Positions 34,551 through 43,969 of a stretch of 56,667 nt of DNA are shown piece by piece. The notes below the pieces were generated by a model, which was not told where the DNA came from, ran no database searches, and worked only from the letters and a program-made list of their open reading frames with translations. The DNA comes from Candidatus Saccharimonadota bacterium (GTDB lineage: Bacteria > Patescibacteriota > Saccharimonadia > Saccharimonadales > UBA4665), in NCBI GenBank assembly GCA_020427985.1, contig JAGQNR010000002.1:20475-77141 (forward strand). Direction: 5' to 3'. Position numbers and translations under genes: made by a program. The stretch's first letter is position 1. Each line of letters begins with the position of its first letter.

Positions 34551-35231
34551 ATGTCGCGCAGTAATGTAGTGCCAGCCTTTTTAAACCAATCAACCTATGC
34601 AGCTATACGGCTCCAAATGGTTGCCGTCGCTCCCAGCCTACCTGGCGCAGCAACTTTTTTTCCGAAAGATGCCGACTAGACCACTCTTCCAACCCACCGC
34701 AATACCGACGCCTCACTTGTTTGACAACTTGCTCAGGTGCTTCATCCCTTAATAGGTCTCGAAGTTCTAGCCCCAGCGCCCACTGCTTTTGCAATTACTG
34801 AGTATTCGGCATTGCCCACGATATCAGCGTCTCAGAGCTTCTTCTCTCAGCATGTTCGAACTACCCCACACTTTAAGACCATCTGTGCTAAACAAAGAAA
34901 AATGGCAGACGCCGCAGTGCGTCATAAGGAAGTAAAACGGCTTCGAAGTACTTTCGACGGGCGTCAGCATGTTTGTGTAGTCGACCAGTATGTAGCCAGT
35001 GGTACCACTGTTAGTATCGCCGGCGATTTGCTGCATGCAGCCGGAGTACGGGATGTAAGTCTTATTAGGAGTAATTGGTATGAACATGCCCAAAGCTCCG
35101 ACGAGGATCCTATTGTGCCCGCTAAAAGCATACCTCAGGAATTTTTTAACCTGATTGGCCTACAAACGTACGAGAGCTACCAAGCATATATCGAACACTT
35201 TGCGAACAGCGGTTTTACGAATAAACTATAG
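34551..35231 (+). pseudogene. Phosphoribosyltransferase-like gene with two in-frame stops
   Basis: From ATG 34551 one frame reads MSRSNVVPAFLNQSTY onward, interrupted by TAG at 34677-34679 and TGA at 34722-34724, then open to 35231. The C-terminal part holds the PRPP loop VCVVDQYVASGTTVSIAGDL followed by a second strand-helix, as in type I phosphoribosyltransferases (canonical VDD is VDQ here). Translation from GTG 34737 could give a 164-aa fragment. I read it as a decayed gene of unknown substrate near the terminus. Confidence 0.55.
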
Positions 35232-35421
35232 TTGAACCAATTTATACAAAATGCGAACAAGGGCACAGCTCATTAGGGGCACCGACAAGAATGTGAGCTT
35301 GTAGTCAAAACAGTGTAACATACATAGAAACGCCAGTAGTAGGTCATGAATACATGCGCACAAAGTATAAATCGCAGAGTCAGAAAGCGTAGGGCAGAAC
35401 GCAAAGCGAACATATACACGA

Positions 35422-35449
35422 TGTCGCACAATGTATATTTTGCGACGTG
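35422..35449. other. dif: dif-like chromosome dimer resolution site
   Basis: A 28-bp site with XerC/XerD architecture: left arm ATGTCGCACAA, six central bases TGTATA identical to E. coli dif, right arm TTTTGCGACGT. The arms are mutual inverted repeats (GTCGCA.AA / TT.TGCGAC). It sits in the 656-bp gene-free gap 35232-35887, exactly where + strand genes from the left meet - strand genes from the right. XerC/XerD would resolve chromosome dimers here. No xer or ftsK gene is in the window. The rest of the gap is A/T-rich; I support no gene in it. Confidence 0.7.
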
Positions 35450-35887
35450 AATATTTATATCATTCAAACATACTTATGCCTCTCTGCGGGGGAGTTATTT
35501 ATGTATGGACCTCGAGTCTATGTAGTATTACTATTCTGCGCTCTTGTATGTACTTATACGCCGTATTAGCCCAGTTGTGTTGCTTGCTTACTGGGTCATT
35601 CTTAGAGATGTTGGAATGGACTAGTGTTTGCTTTTTTGTTATTACGCTATTGTTATATAGTTTTAGTAGAGTTTTCCACAGTTATCGTGTGAAAACATTT
35701 GCAATTTTGGGTATTTGACTTCTTTGTATGTAAATCCCCTTTTTGTCCCCTTACCTATACAAATATTTGACAATCCCCTACTTCTGTATATTTATATGTT
35801 TTTCTGAGTGAGTCATTATTATGATTTGCGAACATTTTATGAACATGAGTAGGGTATTAGTGGGGGAACTGTCGTGGTGGTACGTGG

Positions 35888-36802
35888 CTACTTGTAGTAC
35901 GCCCTTCCCTGCACGCGCATATCCAGATACTCTTTAGGCTCGGTGGTGCCCAAGTGTCTGATAGTAGCAGCCACTGCCCCGCACTGCTGCAAAATATCGG
36001 CCTTAAGATTGAGGCGAATAGCATAGCCCTTGTCATTAAGACGCACAACAAGTTCATATGGGTTTGCGGCAGGCAAAGTATAGCCTTTTACTCCGAGTCC
36101 AGCGGCCGTTAGCTGATGTTCAACCTGCAACACGGACGTGACGGTTGTCCCAGGCAAAAACTGTTCGCCTAGGCGAGGAAGCGTGCCAGACTCATCAACT
36201 ATGAGAGGGAGTTGTGCTGAGTCTGCATCAGAAGCCACAATAAACCCATTTTGGTCGATAGAGTAGGTATGACCGGCTACATTCAGCTTTGCGGCAGGAC
36301 GCGACAGAGTAATTGTCACAATTGGCGACGATCCAATGACCGGGGGGACGAGCAGCACCTCGAGAAGTTCTGGGTGCGCAGCTTGTAGCTGTTTGGCGAT
36401 ACCCTTACTGTTTACCGTTATTTTGGTGCGGTTAAGTAGGCTCTTCTTGAGCAACGTATCAACTTGTTTTTTGTAAATAGCCTTTTCGGCGTCATTTAGT
36501 GTAACTGTATCGCCGTTGGTGTGAGCGTGTATTGTTGCATCGGGCGACAGCGCAAATAGTTGAAAGATTACAAAGGCGGCTCCTAGAAGTATGATTGGCC
36601 GTACAAGAACTAGTAACGACGTAACATAGCTACTTCCAGCCTGTTTTGAACGTTTTTTGTAACTCAAAGCAGCCGACGCACGAGACTCATTACGTGACTG
36701 GGGAGCCTGCGCTGGACGAGATGAGTAGTAGGAAAATGTTTGTCGGCGCAATGGCTGCTGTGTTTGCCGCTGACGCGAACCGACCTTCTTTGATTCACGC
36801 AT
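35888..36802 (-). CDS. ftsQ: FtsQ/DivIB-like division protein
   Basis: 304 aa from ATG 36802, overlapping the murG end by 8 bases. The cytoplasmic tail is basic and Gln/Ser-rich (about 1-60), one membrane segment runs about 66-85, then a short POTRA-like domain and a beta domain follow (LSRPAAKLNVAGHTYSIDQNG, the typical FtsQ position). FtsQ links the late divisome to peptidoglycan synthesis through FtsL. It is the last gene of the division cluster in transcription order, immediately before the terminus region. Confidence 0.85.
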   Translation of the reverse strand: MRESKKVGSRQRQTQQPLRRQTFSYYSSRPAQAPQSRNESRASAALSYKKRSKQAGSSYVTSLLVLVRPIILLGAAFVIFQLFALSPDATIHAHTNGDTVTLNDAEKAIYKKQVDTLLKKSLLNRTKITVNSKGIAKQLQAAHPELLEVLLVPPVIGSSPIVTITLSRPAAKLNVAGHTYSIDQNGFIVASDADSAQLPLIVDESGTLPRLGEQFLPGTTVTSVLQVEHQLTAAGLGVKGYTLPAANPYELVVRLNDKGYAIRLNLKADILQQCGAVAATIRHLGTTEPKEYLDMRVQGRAYYK

Positions 36803-37967
36803 GTGTCTTGCCGCCAGCCTTCCATAAAATTGTGGCCAATGCTTTGGTGGCGTCCGGGCGTGCAAATTGTGCTAAGTTTTGAGACAGTACTTTGCGACGA
36901 GTTGGGTCTTGAAGGAGCGTTGCTGTTTGGGCCAAAAGCGTTTCGGGCTTCTGTAGGTCAAGCTCTTCAACTACAATAATGGCATTGTTCTTCACATATG
37001 CAGTAGCATTTTTTAGTTGATGGCCACCGGTCAGAAGCGGATTTGGTACAATGATACATGGCTTTGCTTGCAAAGCCAGTTCGGCCAAATTAGTGGCGCC
37101 GCCACGTGCAATCACTACATCTGCTGCCCCGCTATAGGCATATAAATTCGGCAGAAAGTCTCGTACAATGACTCTCTTTCGTAGTTCAGCTTCTAGGTTT
37201 TTTGAATATGCTTCGCTCACATCAACCTCGTGTTTCTGACCAGCAGTATGCACAATACAAAGTCCGGGGAACATACGTAGTAACTCTCCCGAAATATGCA
37301 GCAGAGCGTCATTGAGCCTCTGTGCGCCCAAGCCACCGCCCGTCACTAACAATACCAACTCATATTGTTCAAGGCCAACCAACCGTTTGTAAGCAGCCTG
37401 ATGCTTTGCACCGACTTGCTGATATGTGTCAGCTACTGGTACCCCGACAGTGACCGTTTTATCTCGTGGATAGGGGTAGAGCGCCGCATCTAGGGCTACA
37501 GCATGTTTGGTAGCCCACTTGGCAATAATTCGATTAGCGAGACCGGGAATAGCATCAGAGTCATGGGTGACATAAGGAATCTTGCGTAGGGCCGCAGCGA
37601 GCCCCACCGGTACTCCTACAAATCCTCCTTTACAAAACACTACATCTGGTTTAATTTTACCCAGAATTCTCCAGGCCTGCCAAATACCAATAAGGGCCTT
37701 AAAGGCGTCTCGAAGATTGAGGCCAATGGTGTGTACGTCGAGTAGCTGCGCTATTCCTTGCCCGTGGTACCTTCTAAACTTACCAGCCTGAACCGTCTGT
37801 ACTTCATCGATAATTGGCTGTTCCGCCACCATAGAACCAAACCTATCGCCTGCCTGTCCGATATAAGTAATCTGTACGTCGTTGTGATACTGCTTTATCT
37901 CATGCGCGACCGCTAGAATTGGGGTGATATGCCCCCCTGATCCGCCGCCTGTCATTACTATCTTCAT
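36795..37967 (-). CDS. murG: UDP-GlcNAc:lipid I GlcNAc transferase
   Basis: 390 aa. ATG 37967 follows GGGAGG. GGGSGGHITP opens the N-terminal Rossmann domain, LVTGGGLGAQRLN the second, and ARGGATNLAELALQAKPCII plus PNP bind UDP-GlcNAc. It makes lipid II on the inner face of the membrane. The start lies 68 bp inside the ftsW coding region, and the end overlaps ftsQ, so the three genes are translationally linked. Confidence 0.95.
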   Translation of the reverse strand: MKIVMTGGGSGGHITPILAVAHEIKQYHNDVQITYIGQAGDRFGSMVAEQPIIDEVQTVQAGKFRRYHGQGIAQLLDVHTIGLNLRDAFKALIGIWQAWRILGKIKPDVVFCKGGFVGVPVGLAAALRKIPYVTHDSDAIPGLANRIIAKWATKHAVALDAALYPYPRDKTVTVGVPVADTYQQVGAKHQAAYKRLVGLEQYELVLLVTGGGLGAQRLNDALLHISGELLRMFPGLCIVHTAGQKHEVDVSEAYSKNLEAELRKRVIVRDFLPNLYAYSGAADVVIARGGATNLAELALQAKPCIIVPNPLLTGGHQLKNATAYVKNNAIIVVEELDLQKPETLLAQTATLLQDPTRRKVLSQNLAQFARPDATKALATILWKAGGKTHA

Positions 37968-39189
37968 GCTGCCTCCCTCTAGGTGTGAATTCATCCATAC
38001 CCCTCCCCTGTCGTCTTGTTTGTAAGGAGGTGAAATATGATATTTGATACACGAGCCCAAGCGCTGCTCCAACAAAAAGCACGCTTGTACCACCATAACT
38101 CACAAAAGGCAACGTAATACCTTTTAGGGGCAGTAGCCCTAGCATGGCCCCGATATTTATTATAGCTTGTGTGCTCAGCCATGCCAGTACACCAGTAACA
38201 ATAAGCCGACTAAATAAATCAGGTGCCCGTTCTGTCACCTGTCTCATACGGGCAAAAAGCGTCATAAAGATTCCAAGTAGTATCATTGTGCCCAAAAAGC
38301 CAAACTTCTCGGCGTAAATGGCAAAAATTGAGTCATTTTGTGCTTCTGGTAAATAGCCGTACGCTGACACACTTTTTCCGAGACCCAAGCCCGCAATTCC
38401 ACCAGAACCAATTGCCACCAGCGCTTGACATGCTTGATATCCCGTTGTCAAACAATTAGATTCGGGGTTTAAGTAGTTAGCGAGTCGTTCCCGTCGGTAG
38501 CTCACTGGCGCTATAAAGAGAGTCAGTCCAATTACTACCACCAATCCAGCAATTGCTAACCCCCTTAGAGGAACTCCAGCAACAAAAAGCATTGCAATAA
38601 GCATTGCAAGCATAACACCTGTTGAGCCCAGGTCGCTTTGCACACCGGCCACAACAAGCGCAACGCCAACTAGCCCGATCAGTAGCGGCCAGAGCGTTTG
38701 TTTGTTGTTTCCAATCAGTCCGGCTTTGTGGCGACCAGCCAAAAACGCGCTCACCCATATTAAGAGGGCGAACTTTAAGAATTCGACTGACTGCAGCGAC
38801 AGCCCTCCTATCCGTATCCACCTATGCGCCGGATAGTCTGGGTTAACAGGAGTAACCATAGCAATTACCGTAGCAGTTGCGGCAGTTATGAGGAGTGGGC
38901 CCGTTAACTTCTTCCATACCTCTAGAGGAATTTTGGCGGTCACAAAAAAAGCAATCACACTCAAGCCAATGGCAATCATCTGCCGCGTAACAAATCTTGA
39001 GCCGTTCTCGCCGTGCATTTCACCAAGCGCCGGACCCATAGAATACACTACCACCAGGCCAATTGACACAAGGAGTGCACACAACACAATGAGCCAATAA
39101 TCTGGTCTGTGTTTTCGAAGGGGTGACCGAACACTCTCTCTTGGAGTACGCCGATGTAAAGTACCTCTCGCCATACGAGAAGGGTTCAT
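37900..39189 (-). CDS. ftsW: FtsW/RodA-type lipid II polymerase
   Basis: 429 aa from ATG 39189, which overlaps the mraY stop as ATGA. It has about ten membrane helices and SEDS-family motifs including SVEFLKFALLIW, QSDLGST, YRRERLANYLNP and LPFVSYGGTS. FtsW polymerises septal peptidoglycan with its partner PBP (ftsI here). The hydrophilic C-terminal tail overlaps murG by 68 bp, longer than is usual for this gene pair. Confidence 0.95.
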   Translation of the reverse strand: MNPSRMARGTLHRRTPRESVRSPLRKHRPDYWLIVLCALLVSIGLVVVYSMGPALGEMHGENGSRFVTRQMIAIGLSVIAFFVTAKIPLEVWKKLTGPLLITAATATVIAMVTPVNPDYPAHRWIRIGGLSLQSVEFLKFALLIWVSAFLAGRHKAGLIGNNKQTLWPLLIGLVGVALVVAGVQSDLGSTGVMLAMLIAMLFVAGVPLRGLAIAGLVVVIGLTLFIAPVSYRRERLANYLNPESNCLTTGYQACQALVAIGSGGIAGLGLGKSVSAYGYLPEAQNDSIFAIYAEKFGFLGTMILLGIFMTLFARMRQVTERAPDLFSRLIVTGVLAWLSTQAIINIGAMLGLLPLKGITLPFVSYGGTSVLFVGAALGLVYQISYFTSLQTRRQGRGMDEFTPRGRQHEDSNDRRRIRGAYHPNSSGRA

Positions 39190-40232
39190 GCAAAGCGCCC
39201 CATCATAAACAGTGCCAGCCCTACAAGACCAGCCACCATGCCAATCACCCAAAACCGCATCGTAACCTTTGTCTCGGGCCATCCAATGGCTTCAAAATGA
39301 TGATGAACAGGTGAAACTCGGAATATTTTTTTACCACCACGAAGCTTCTTTGAGCCAACTTGCAGAATCACCGACCCTGCCTCGGCCACAAACACGGCGC
39401 CAATTACTGGCAGTAGTAGTACCGTATCGGTGAACATTGCTACTACACCCAACGCAGTACCAAGTGCAAACGATCCTACATCACCCATAAAGAAACGCGC
39501 TGGATACACATTAAACCACGTATAGGCCATCAGCGTACCGACGATTGTGGCACAAAACCCAGCAATACCGTACTTCTGCTCAATCAGCGCAATAACAGTG
39601 TAGACCGCAAAAGCAATCGTCGTGAGCCCACCTGCCAGGCCGTCAAGTCCATCACTAATATTAACCGCATTGGCAGTCGAAACAACCACCAGCACAAACA
39701 ACGGGATTATCAGCCATCCCAGGTATAAACTCGCCGAATGGATACCTGGCAACTGGGTACTATCAAACCCAAGCTTTGTATAGAAATACCAACCGCCTCC
39801 GGCTGCCACCAGCGCAATCAAAAACAGTTTTAACCGTGAGGGTAAGCCAGCTTTCCCAGTGCCATTACTGCGAATGTTAAGAATGTCATCAATCAGCCCC
39901 ACACCAGCAGCCGCCACAAATAATGCGAGCGGTAGCCATGTTTCTTTGAGTTCCAAGTTACAGGCCAAAGTCAAGATGGTAGCAGCGGTGATAAAAATAA
40001 CTCCAGCCATAGTAGGAATATGTCGTTTATGCTTTTCAGCGTGAAGCTTTGTAAACACGGTAGCTGGAGTGCCCATAAGAGAAAGAGTCCGTGGCCTCTT
40101 CCATAACTGAAGCTTATAGGCCGCCGTTGTATAGAGTGGCGTCAGGAGCATAGCCAACAAAAAACCACCCACACCAAGCAGGGCTATTTTAAGTAGTTCT
40201 GAGCCGCCTAATGTTACCTGTGTTACATCCAT
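39186..40232 (-). CDS. mraY: Phospho-MurNAc-pentapeptide transferase
   Basis: 348 aa with ten predicted membrane helices. Catalytic signatures: ISDGLDGLAGG (Asp pair), FMGDVGSFALG and the HHH box (SPVHHHFEAIGWPETKVTMR). It makes lipid I on undecaprenyl phosphate. The ATG at 40232 lies 65 bp after ftsI; the stop overlaps the ftsW start. It requires UDP-MurNAc-pentapeptide, yet no mur ligase gene lies in this cluster. Confidence 0.96.
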   Translation of the reverse strand: MDVTQVTLGGSELLKIALLGVGGFLLAMLLTPLYTTAAYKLQLWKRPRTLSLMGTPATVFTKLHAEKHKRHIPTMAGVIFITAATILTLACNLELKETWLPLALFVAAAGVGLIDDILNIRSNGTGKAGLPSRLKLFLIALVAAGGGWYFYTKLGFDSTQLPGIHSASLYLGWLIIPLFVLVVVSTANAVNISDGLDGLAGGLTTIAFAVYTVIALIEQKYGIAGFCATIVGTLMAYTWFNVYPARFFMGDVGSFALGTALGVVAMFTDTVLLLPVIGAVFVAEAGSVILQVGSKKLRGGKKIFRVSPVHHHFEAIGWPETKVTMRFWVIGMVAGLVGLALFMMGRFA

Positions 40233-40297
40233 TTATCTTAGCTCCTCAGGGTCTTGCTTTTTGATTTTAGTGTTCATCTGGTTATTAGTATACTACG

Positions 40298-42076
40298 CTA
40301 CCGTGACTTTGGCGTCACGTTATAGTTATCAATAAGCATATGAGCAATTTCCGCAAACACTGGTTGCCCAGTCTGGGCGCCAGCGTAGCCACTATAATTA
40401 CGGGGCTCAATGTTGTAAACGACAATTGTATACTGCGGCGTATCGCCTCCAACATATCCCATAAATGTTCCGTTGTAAACGTCAGTCCGATATCCGCCAT
40501 CAGTTTTAGAAATCTCAGCCGTCCCCGTCTTTCCCCCTACACTATACTGCGTGCCAAAGTCCATGTATTTAAACCCGGCTTTTAAATGCGAAGCTGTTAC
40601 ATAGTCAAGCAGCCCCACCATATCTTTGCTCACCTGTTCCGAAACAACATTTGATTTTACTACCTCTGGCTTTTGTAAGGTTGTTTGCCCCACATTTTTT
40701 TCGATACTTGCAACCAATGTAGGTCGATAATACGTCCCCCCGTTAACAATTGCGCTCAGCGCACTTGCCATTTGAATTGCAGTTGCGTTGTAAGCCTGGC
40801 CAAACGACATATTGGCGTACGTAAGATTGATGCCAGCACCATTGTCATTAGCCTCGGGCACATAGCCAGTGCTTTCATAGCCCTGCTCAATACCGGTTTT
40901 CTTGCTCATTCGGTAGTGACCAACAAAATAGTCATAAAGCGCCGAACGTGCAGTCTGGTTAATACTTCCTCCTCCCAGCTGCATTAGTTCCCATGTTGCC
41001 CCGGTGTTAAGGGAATAATCAAGGATATTACGGATGTTTTGCGGGCCACTGCCCTTTCCTTCTGCCACATTGAGTACTTTGGCACCGTCGATAACCCATT
41101 TTCCGGGGTCATTGTAGGTTGAATTTGGAGTAACTACTCCTTTATCAAGCGCGGCAGCAGTGGTAAGTATTTTAGTAATCGAACCAGGTTCGATAGCATT
41201 TGTGACAGCACTGTTTTGAAACAATGCTCCGTCTTCTACCTCCTGAAATTTGGCCGGGTCATATGTTGGATAGTTAGCCATTGCTTTCACTGCACCAGTT
41301 TGAGTTTCAAGCACAACCGCACTGACTGTCTTGGAGCGAAACTTCTCTTGAGTACGTTTCACAATCCCCTCTAGCTGGGCCTGCATACCAAGATCGAGCG
41401 TGAGTGTGACGCTACTCCCAGGAACTGGCTTTTTAGATAGGTTGTTATCGTTTGCAGCAAGGGGCACCCCATTGATATCAGTGACCGCCTTTAGCCAGCC
41501 ATTGGTTCCGGCAAGCGTTGCGTTCATGGCTTGCTCAAGCCCATACCTGCCCTTGCCCTCTTCATCTACAAAACCCAGCAGCTGAGCGGCCATAGTACCC
41601 TGCGGATAGGTGCGATAGTTTCGCTCCTGTGTTCCCACTCCTGGAAGCTTAAGTTCCAGCACTGCCGTATGTTGCTGTTTCGTCAAGCGTTTTGCCAAAA
41701 CCACATAACGGCGTTTTTTGTTCGCCAGTAGCTCTTCTAGAGCTCGTGCATCCTTCCCAATCAGTGGAGCAAGCTTACTGGCTGTCTCTGGTGGGCTCTT
41801 TACGACCATAGGGTCGGCATACAACGTATATAATCGCTGATTGACTACCAACGGCACCGCATCGCCATCACTTGTCTGAGCATACACTGCGCCTCGCTCT
41901 GGGACCACTTCGTACTCGTGCACCTGGTCACTACGAGCTGCTTGTGTATAGTGATTAAACCGAACAATTTGTAGATAAAAAAGACGTATGGCAAATACAC
42001 CAAACACTATCGTCAAGAGCGCGTACCAAAACCGGACGCGATTGACTGCGTTGTGCTCATAAGAATCTTGTTGCAT
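40298..42076 (-). CDS. ftsI: Division transpeptidase (PBP2/FtsI type)
   Basis: 592 aa. One membrane helix (about 14-33), a PBP dimerisation domain, then the transpeptidase with SxxK in EPGSITKILTT, SxN in YSLNTGAT and KTGT in GGKTGTAEI. There are no C-terminal PASTA repeats. It cross-links septal peptidoglycan together with FtsW. It starts 28 bp after the ftsL-like gene. Confidence 0.95.
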   Translation of the reverse strand: MQQDSYEHNAVNRVRFWYALLTIVFGVFAIRLFYLQIVRFNHYTQAARSDQVHEYEVVPERGAVYAQTSDGDAVPLVVNQRLYTLYADPMVVKSPPETASKLAPLIGKDARALEELLANKKRRYVVLAKRLTKQQHTAVLELKLPGVGTQERNYRTYPQGTMAAQLLGFVDEEGKGRYGLEQAMNATLAGTNGWLKAVTDINGVPLAANDNNLSKKPVPGSSVTLTLDLGMQAQLEGIVKRTQEKFRSKTVSAVVLETQTGAVKAMANYPTYDPAKFQEVEDGALFQNSAVTNAIEPGSITKILTTAAALDKGVVTPNSTYNDPGKWVIDGAKVLNVAEGKGSGPQNIRNILDYSLNTGATWELMQLGGGSINQTARSALYDYFVGHYRMSKKTGIEQGYESTGYVPEANDNGAGINLTYANMSFGQAYNATAIQMASALSAIVNGGTYYRPTLVASIEKNVGQTTLQKPEVVKSNVVSEQVSKDMVGLLDYVTASHLKAGFKYMDFGTQYSVGGKTGTAEISKTDGGYRTDVYNGTFMGYVGGDTPQYTIVVYNIEPRNYSGYAGAQTGQPVFAEIAHMLIDNYNVTPKSR

Positions 42077-42104
42077 GAGTTCTGCTTAAGTATATACGTA
42101 AGGG

Positions 42105-42449
42105 CTATCTGACGCTACCGCTCTGAGCGACAGTCACCATGCTCTTTGCCTCTGCGCTCGCACGCACGCGGTCAAGTGAACGAAGCTTGGCCGATGTCAC
42201 ACTGAGGTCGTCGTGCTCGGTTTGAAGCGCTGTTTGTTCGTTCTCTAGAGTGTTAATAGCATAACCGTAAGCATTGGTCTTTGTCACCTGTGTCAGGTAA
42301 AGCAAACCAAGTAGACAGGCCAAAACAATCAGCACAATACTATTGCTAACTGGTCCGAGACGCTTATCGCGCGGCCGAAACGTGACTGAGTTTTGGTTCC
42401 GCATCATCGTCTGCTGACGACCAAACGCAACCGTGCTTGAATATGTCAT
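42105..42449 (-). CDS. ftsL: FtsL-like division protein
   Basis: 114 aa. A basic cytoplasmic tail, one membrane helix (about 37-54) and an external coiled coil (INTLENEQTALQTEHDDL) match FtsL in size, topology and position between rsmH and ftsI. Sequence is poorly conserved in this family, so the call is mainly architectural. The start is preceded by an A/C-rich tract without SD. Confidence 0.75.
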   Translation of the reverse strand: MTYSSTVAFGRQQTMMRNQNSVTFRPRDKRLGPVSNSIVLIVLACLLGLLYLTQVTKTNAYGYAINTLENEQTALQTEHDDLSVTSAKLRSLDRVRASAEAKSMVTVAQSGSVR

Positions 42450-42568
42450 AAATAGTTGTTTTTGTTTATGTTTTTTAGTATTTGTTTTTGGTCAGGAGGT
42501 ACACTAGTTGTACCTCCTGACAGAGCGAACTCTATCCTACTTTTACGCGGACTTTGTACGCACGGGAA

Positions 42569-43495
42569 TTACTTTTTACGCGGATTGGCATATTGGCGTT
42601 CCCTTTCTGTGTTTTTTATTTTTGCTACGACCCGTAGTTTTGCACTACGTGACCGCGGATTGAAAACTATTTCAGTGTCGTCACCGACGACAGGCTTTTT
42701 GGTAACGAGGCGAAAGTCTGCATCATAGCGCTCTCCACTTACCTTGGCAAACACCTGTTTAACAATACGGTCTTCCAGGCTATGAAAGCTGATGACTCCT
42801 AGCCTTCCTCCTGGCGTCAGCAAGCTGAGCCATAGGTCAAGACTGTTTTCTAGCTGGCCAAGTTCGTCGTTGACCGCAATGCGTAACGCCTGAAAAGTAC
42901 GAGTTGCTGGATGAATTTTCCCCTTCTTGGGAATAATCTCGGCAATCGCGTCTGCCAGCTCTAGTGTGTCTGCAAACGGACGCCTGGCAGCTATCATGGC
43001 TGCAATTTTTTTAGCACGTGGCTCTTCGCCGTTGTGCCGCAAAATCTCTACGAGCGCCTGTTCGTCGTATTCGTTCACGATAGTCGCAGCAGTCAGCTGA
43101 TTGCGGCTGTCCATACGCATATCGAGTGGACCTTTGGCGCGGAAGCTAAATCCACGCTCAGGGCTGTCAAGATGCAGCGATGACACACCCAAATCAGCCA
43201 AAATCATATCATACTGATCTCCCTTTTCTGCTAAACTCTGACTCGCCGTCAAAAAATCAGCATGCATGAGGGCAGCGCCCTTATCGGCCAACGGCTGTAG
43301 CGCCGCAATAGCCGTTGCGTCGCGGTCTACAAGCGTCATCCGCTCGGGTGCTTCGGTCTGCTGACACACTGCAGTCGCATGTCCTCCGTACCCAGCAGTC
43401 ACATCAAGATATGATTCGCCACGGTGCGGTGCAAGACACTTGAGTACAGCCGAAAGCAGTACGGGTGTATGTATGGTTTGTGTATTTGGGTGCAT
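42569..43495 (-). CDS. rsmH: 16S rRNA C1402 N4-methyltransferase
   Basis: 308 aa from ATG 43495 (HTPVLL start). The SAM site is VTAGYGGHATAV, with LADLGVSSLHLD, RGFSFRAKGPLDMRM, and TFQALRIAVNDEL later. It methylates C1402 in the ribosomal P site. In most genomes it directly follows mraZ; here 474 bp separate the two. Confidence 0.96.
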   Translation of the reverse strand: MHPNTQTIHTPVLLSAVLKCLAPHRGESYLDVTAGYGGHATAVCQQTEAPERMTLVDRDATAIAALQPLADKGAALMHADFLTASQSLAEKGDQYDMILADLGVSSLHLDSPERGFSFRAKGPLDMRMDSRNQLTAATIVNEYDEQALVEILRHNGEEPRAKKIAAMIAARRPFADTLELADAIAEIIPKKGKIHPATRTFQALRIAVNDELGQLENSLDLWLSLLTPGGRLGVISFHSLEDRIVKQVFAKVSGERYDADFRLVTKKPVVGDDTEIVFNPRSRSAKLRVVAKIKNTERERQYANPRKK

Positions 43496-43590
43496 AAACG
43501 CACTTTTTTTGCAGATGGCTCGCACACCGCCTGCAACCAGAATTTTGTGTTTGTTTTGGTGATTTTTGTTTTTCTAAGCTATGCCTAGGG

Positions 43591-43857
43591 TTTGATATCA
43601 CCTATTCAGCAGTCAGCTATTTGTTTTTTTCATAGTTTTTGTTTTTGTTGGTGCGCTCTGACCGTTAGTGCTACTAACCAATGTCGTTAAACGAGATTTA
43701 GAAATCTTTTGTGGTTAGTAACCGGTCAAGCGCATAAGTTGAGAGACTTATGTGTGAGGTGGAGTTTTGGGAGGTGTTTTGATGGAAAGAACTAAAGCTT
43801 GTTTACAGTGGTGCTTTCGTTTGTCCACTTGCTGACTGCCGAATAGGTGACCACAAA
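43591..43857. other. Structured inverted-repeat element between mraZ and rsmH
   Basis: A 20-bp arm TCACCTATTCAGCAGTCAGC (43598-43617) is repeated inverted with one mismatch at 43831-43850, extended outward by TTTG/CAAA. Inside lie perfect hairpins CGTT-A-AACG (43685-43693), AGATTT-AG-AAATCT (43694-43707) and CATAAGT-N6-ACTTATG (43733-43752), and a closing stem ACTAACC/GGTTAGT (43673-43719). It could be a MITE-like insertion or a structured leader RNA of the division operon. No ORF is supported in 43496-43969. Confidence 0.65.
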
Positions 43858-43969
43858 CTCATCTAGAGTTATGTCTATTCGTGAATAAAGCCAGCACTAT
43901 AGAGTTATCTGCTCTTTAGTAACACTGACTTATGTTTTAATGTTCCGCACCGCCGCTTCCAAGACGAGC

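Noticed and set aside
10274-34724. Alternative genetic code (TGA as Gly, as in some sister phyla) to explain in-frame TGA in broken genes
   Set aside because: TGA ends many intact conserved genes here (der, mraY, the TrmB and DUF1295 genes), and TAA and TAG also interrupt the remnants.
34603-34794. 63-codon - strand ORF overlapping the phosphoribosyltransferase remnant
   Set aside because: Needs a TTG start, has no SD, and overlaps a frame with a recognisable PRPP loop.
35671-35681. TTTTCCACAG resembling a DnaA box, suggesting an origin
   Set aside because: A single imperfect box, no cluster and no dnaA nearby; gene orientation converges here, which fits a terminus, not an origin.
35431-35718. 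95-codon + strand ORF rich in hydrophobic residues in the terminus gap
   Set aside because: Starts inside the dif-like site, has no SD or promoter, and its composition (Cys, Tyr, Leu, Ser) is what A/T-rich non-coding DNA gives.
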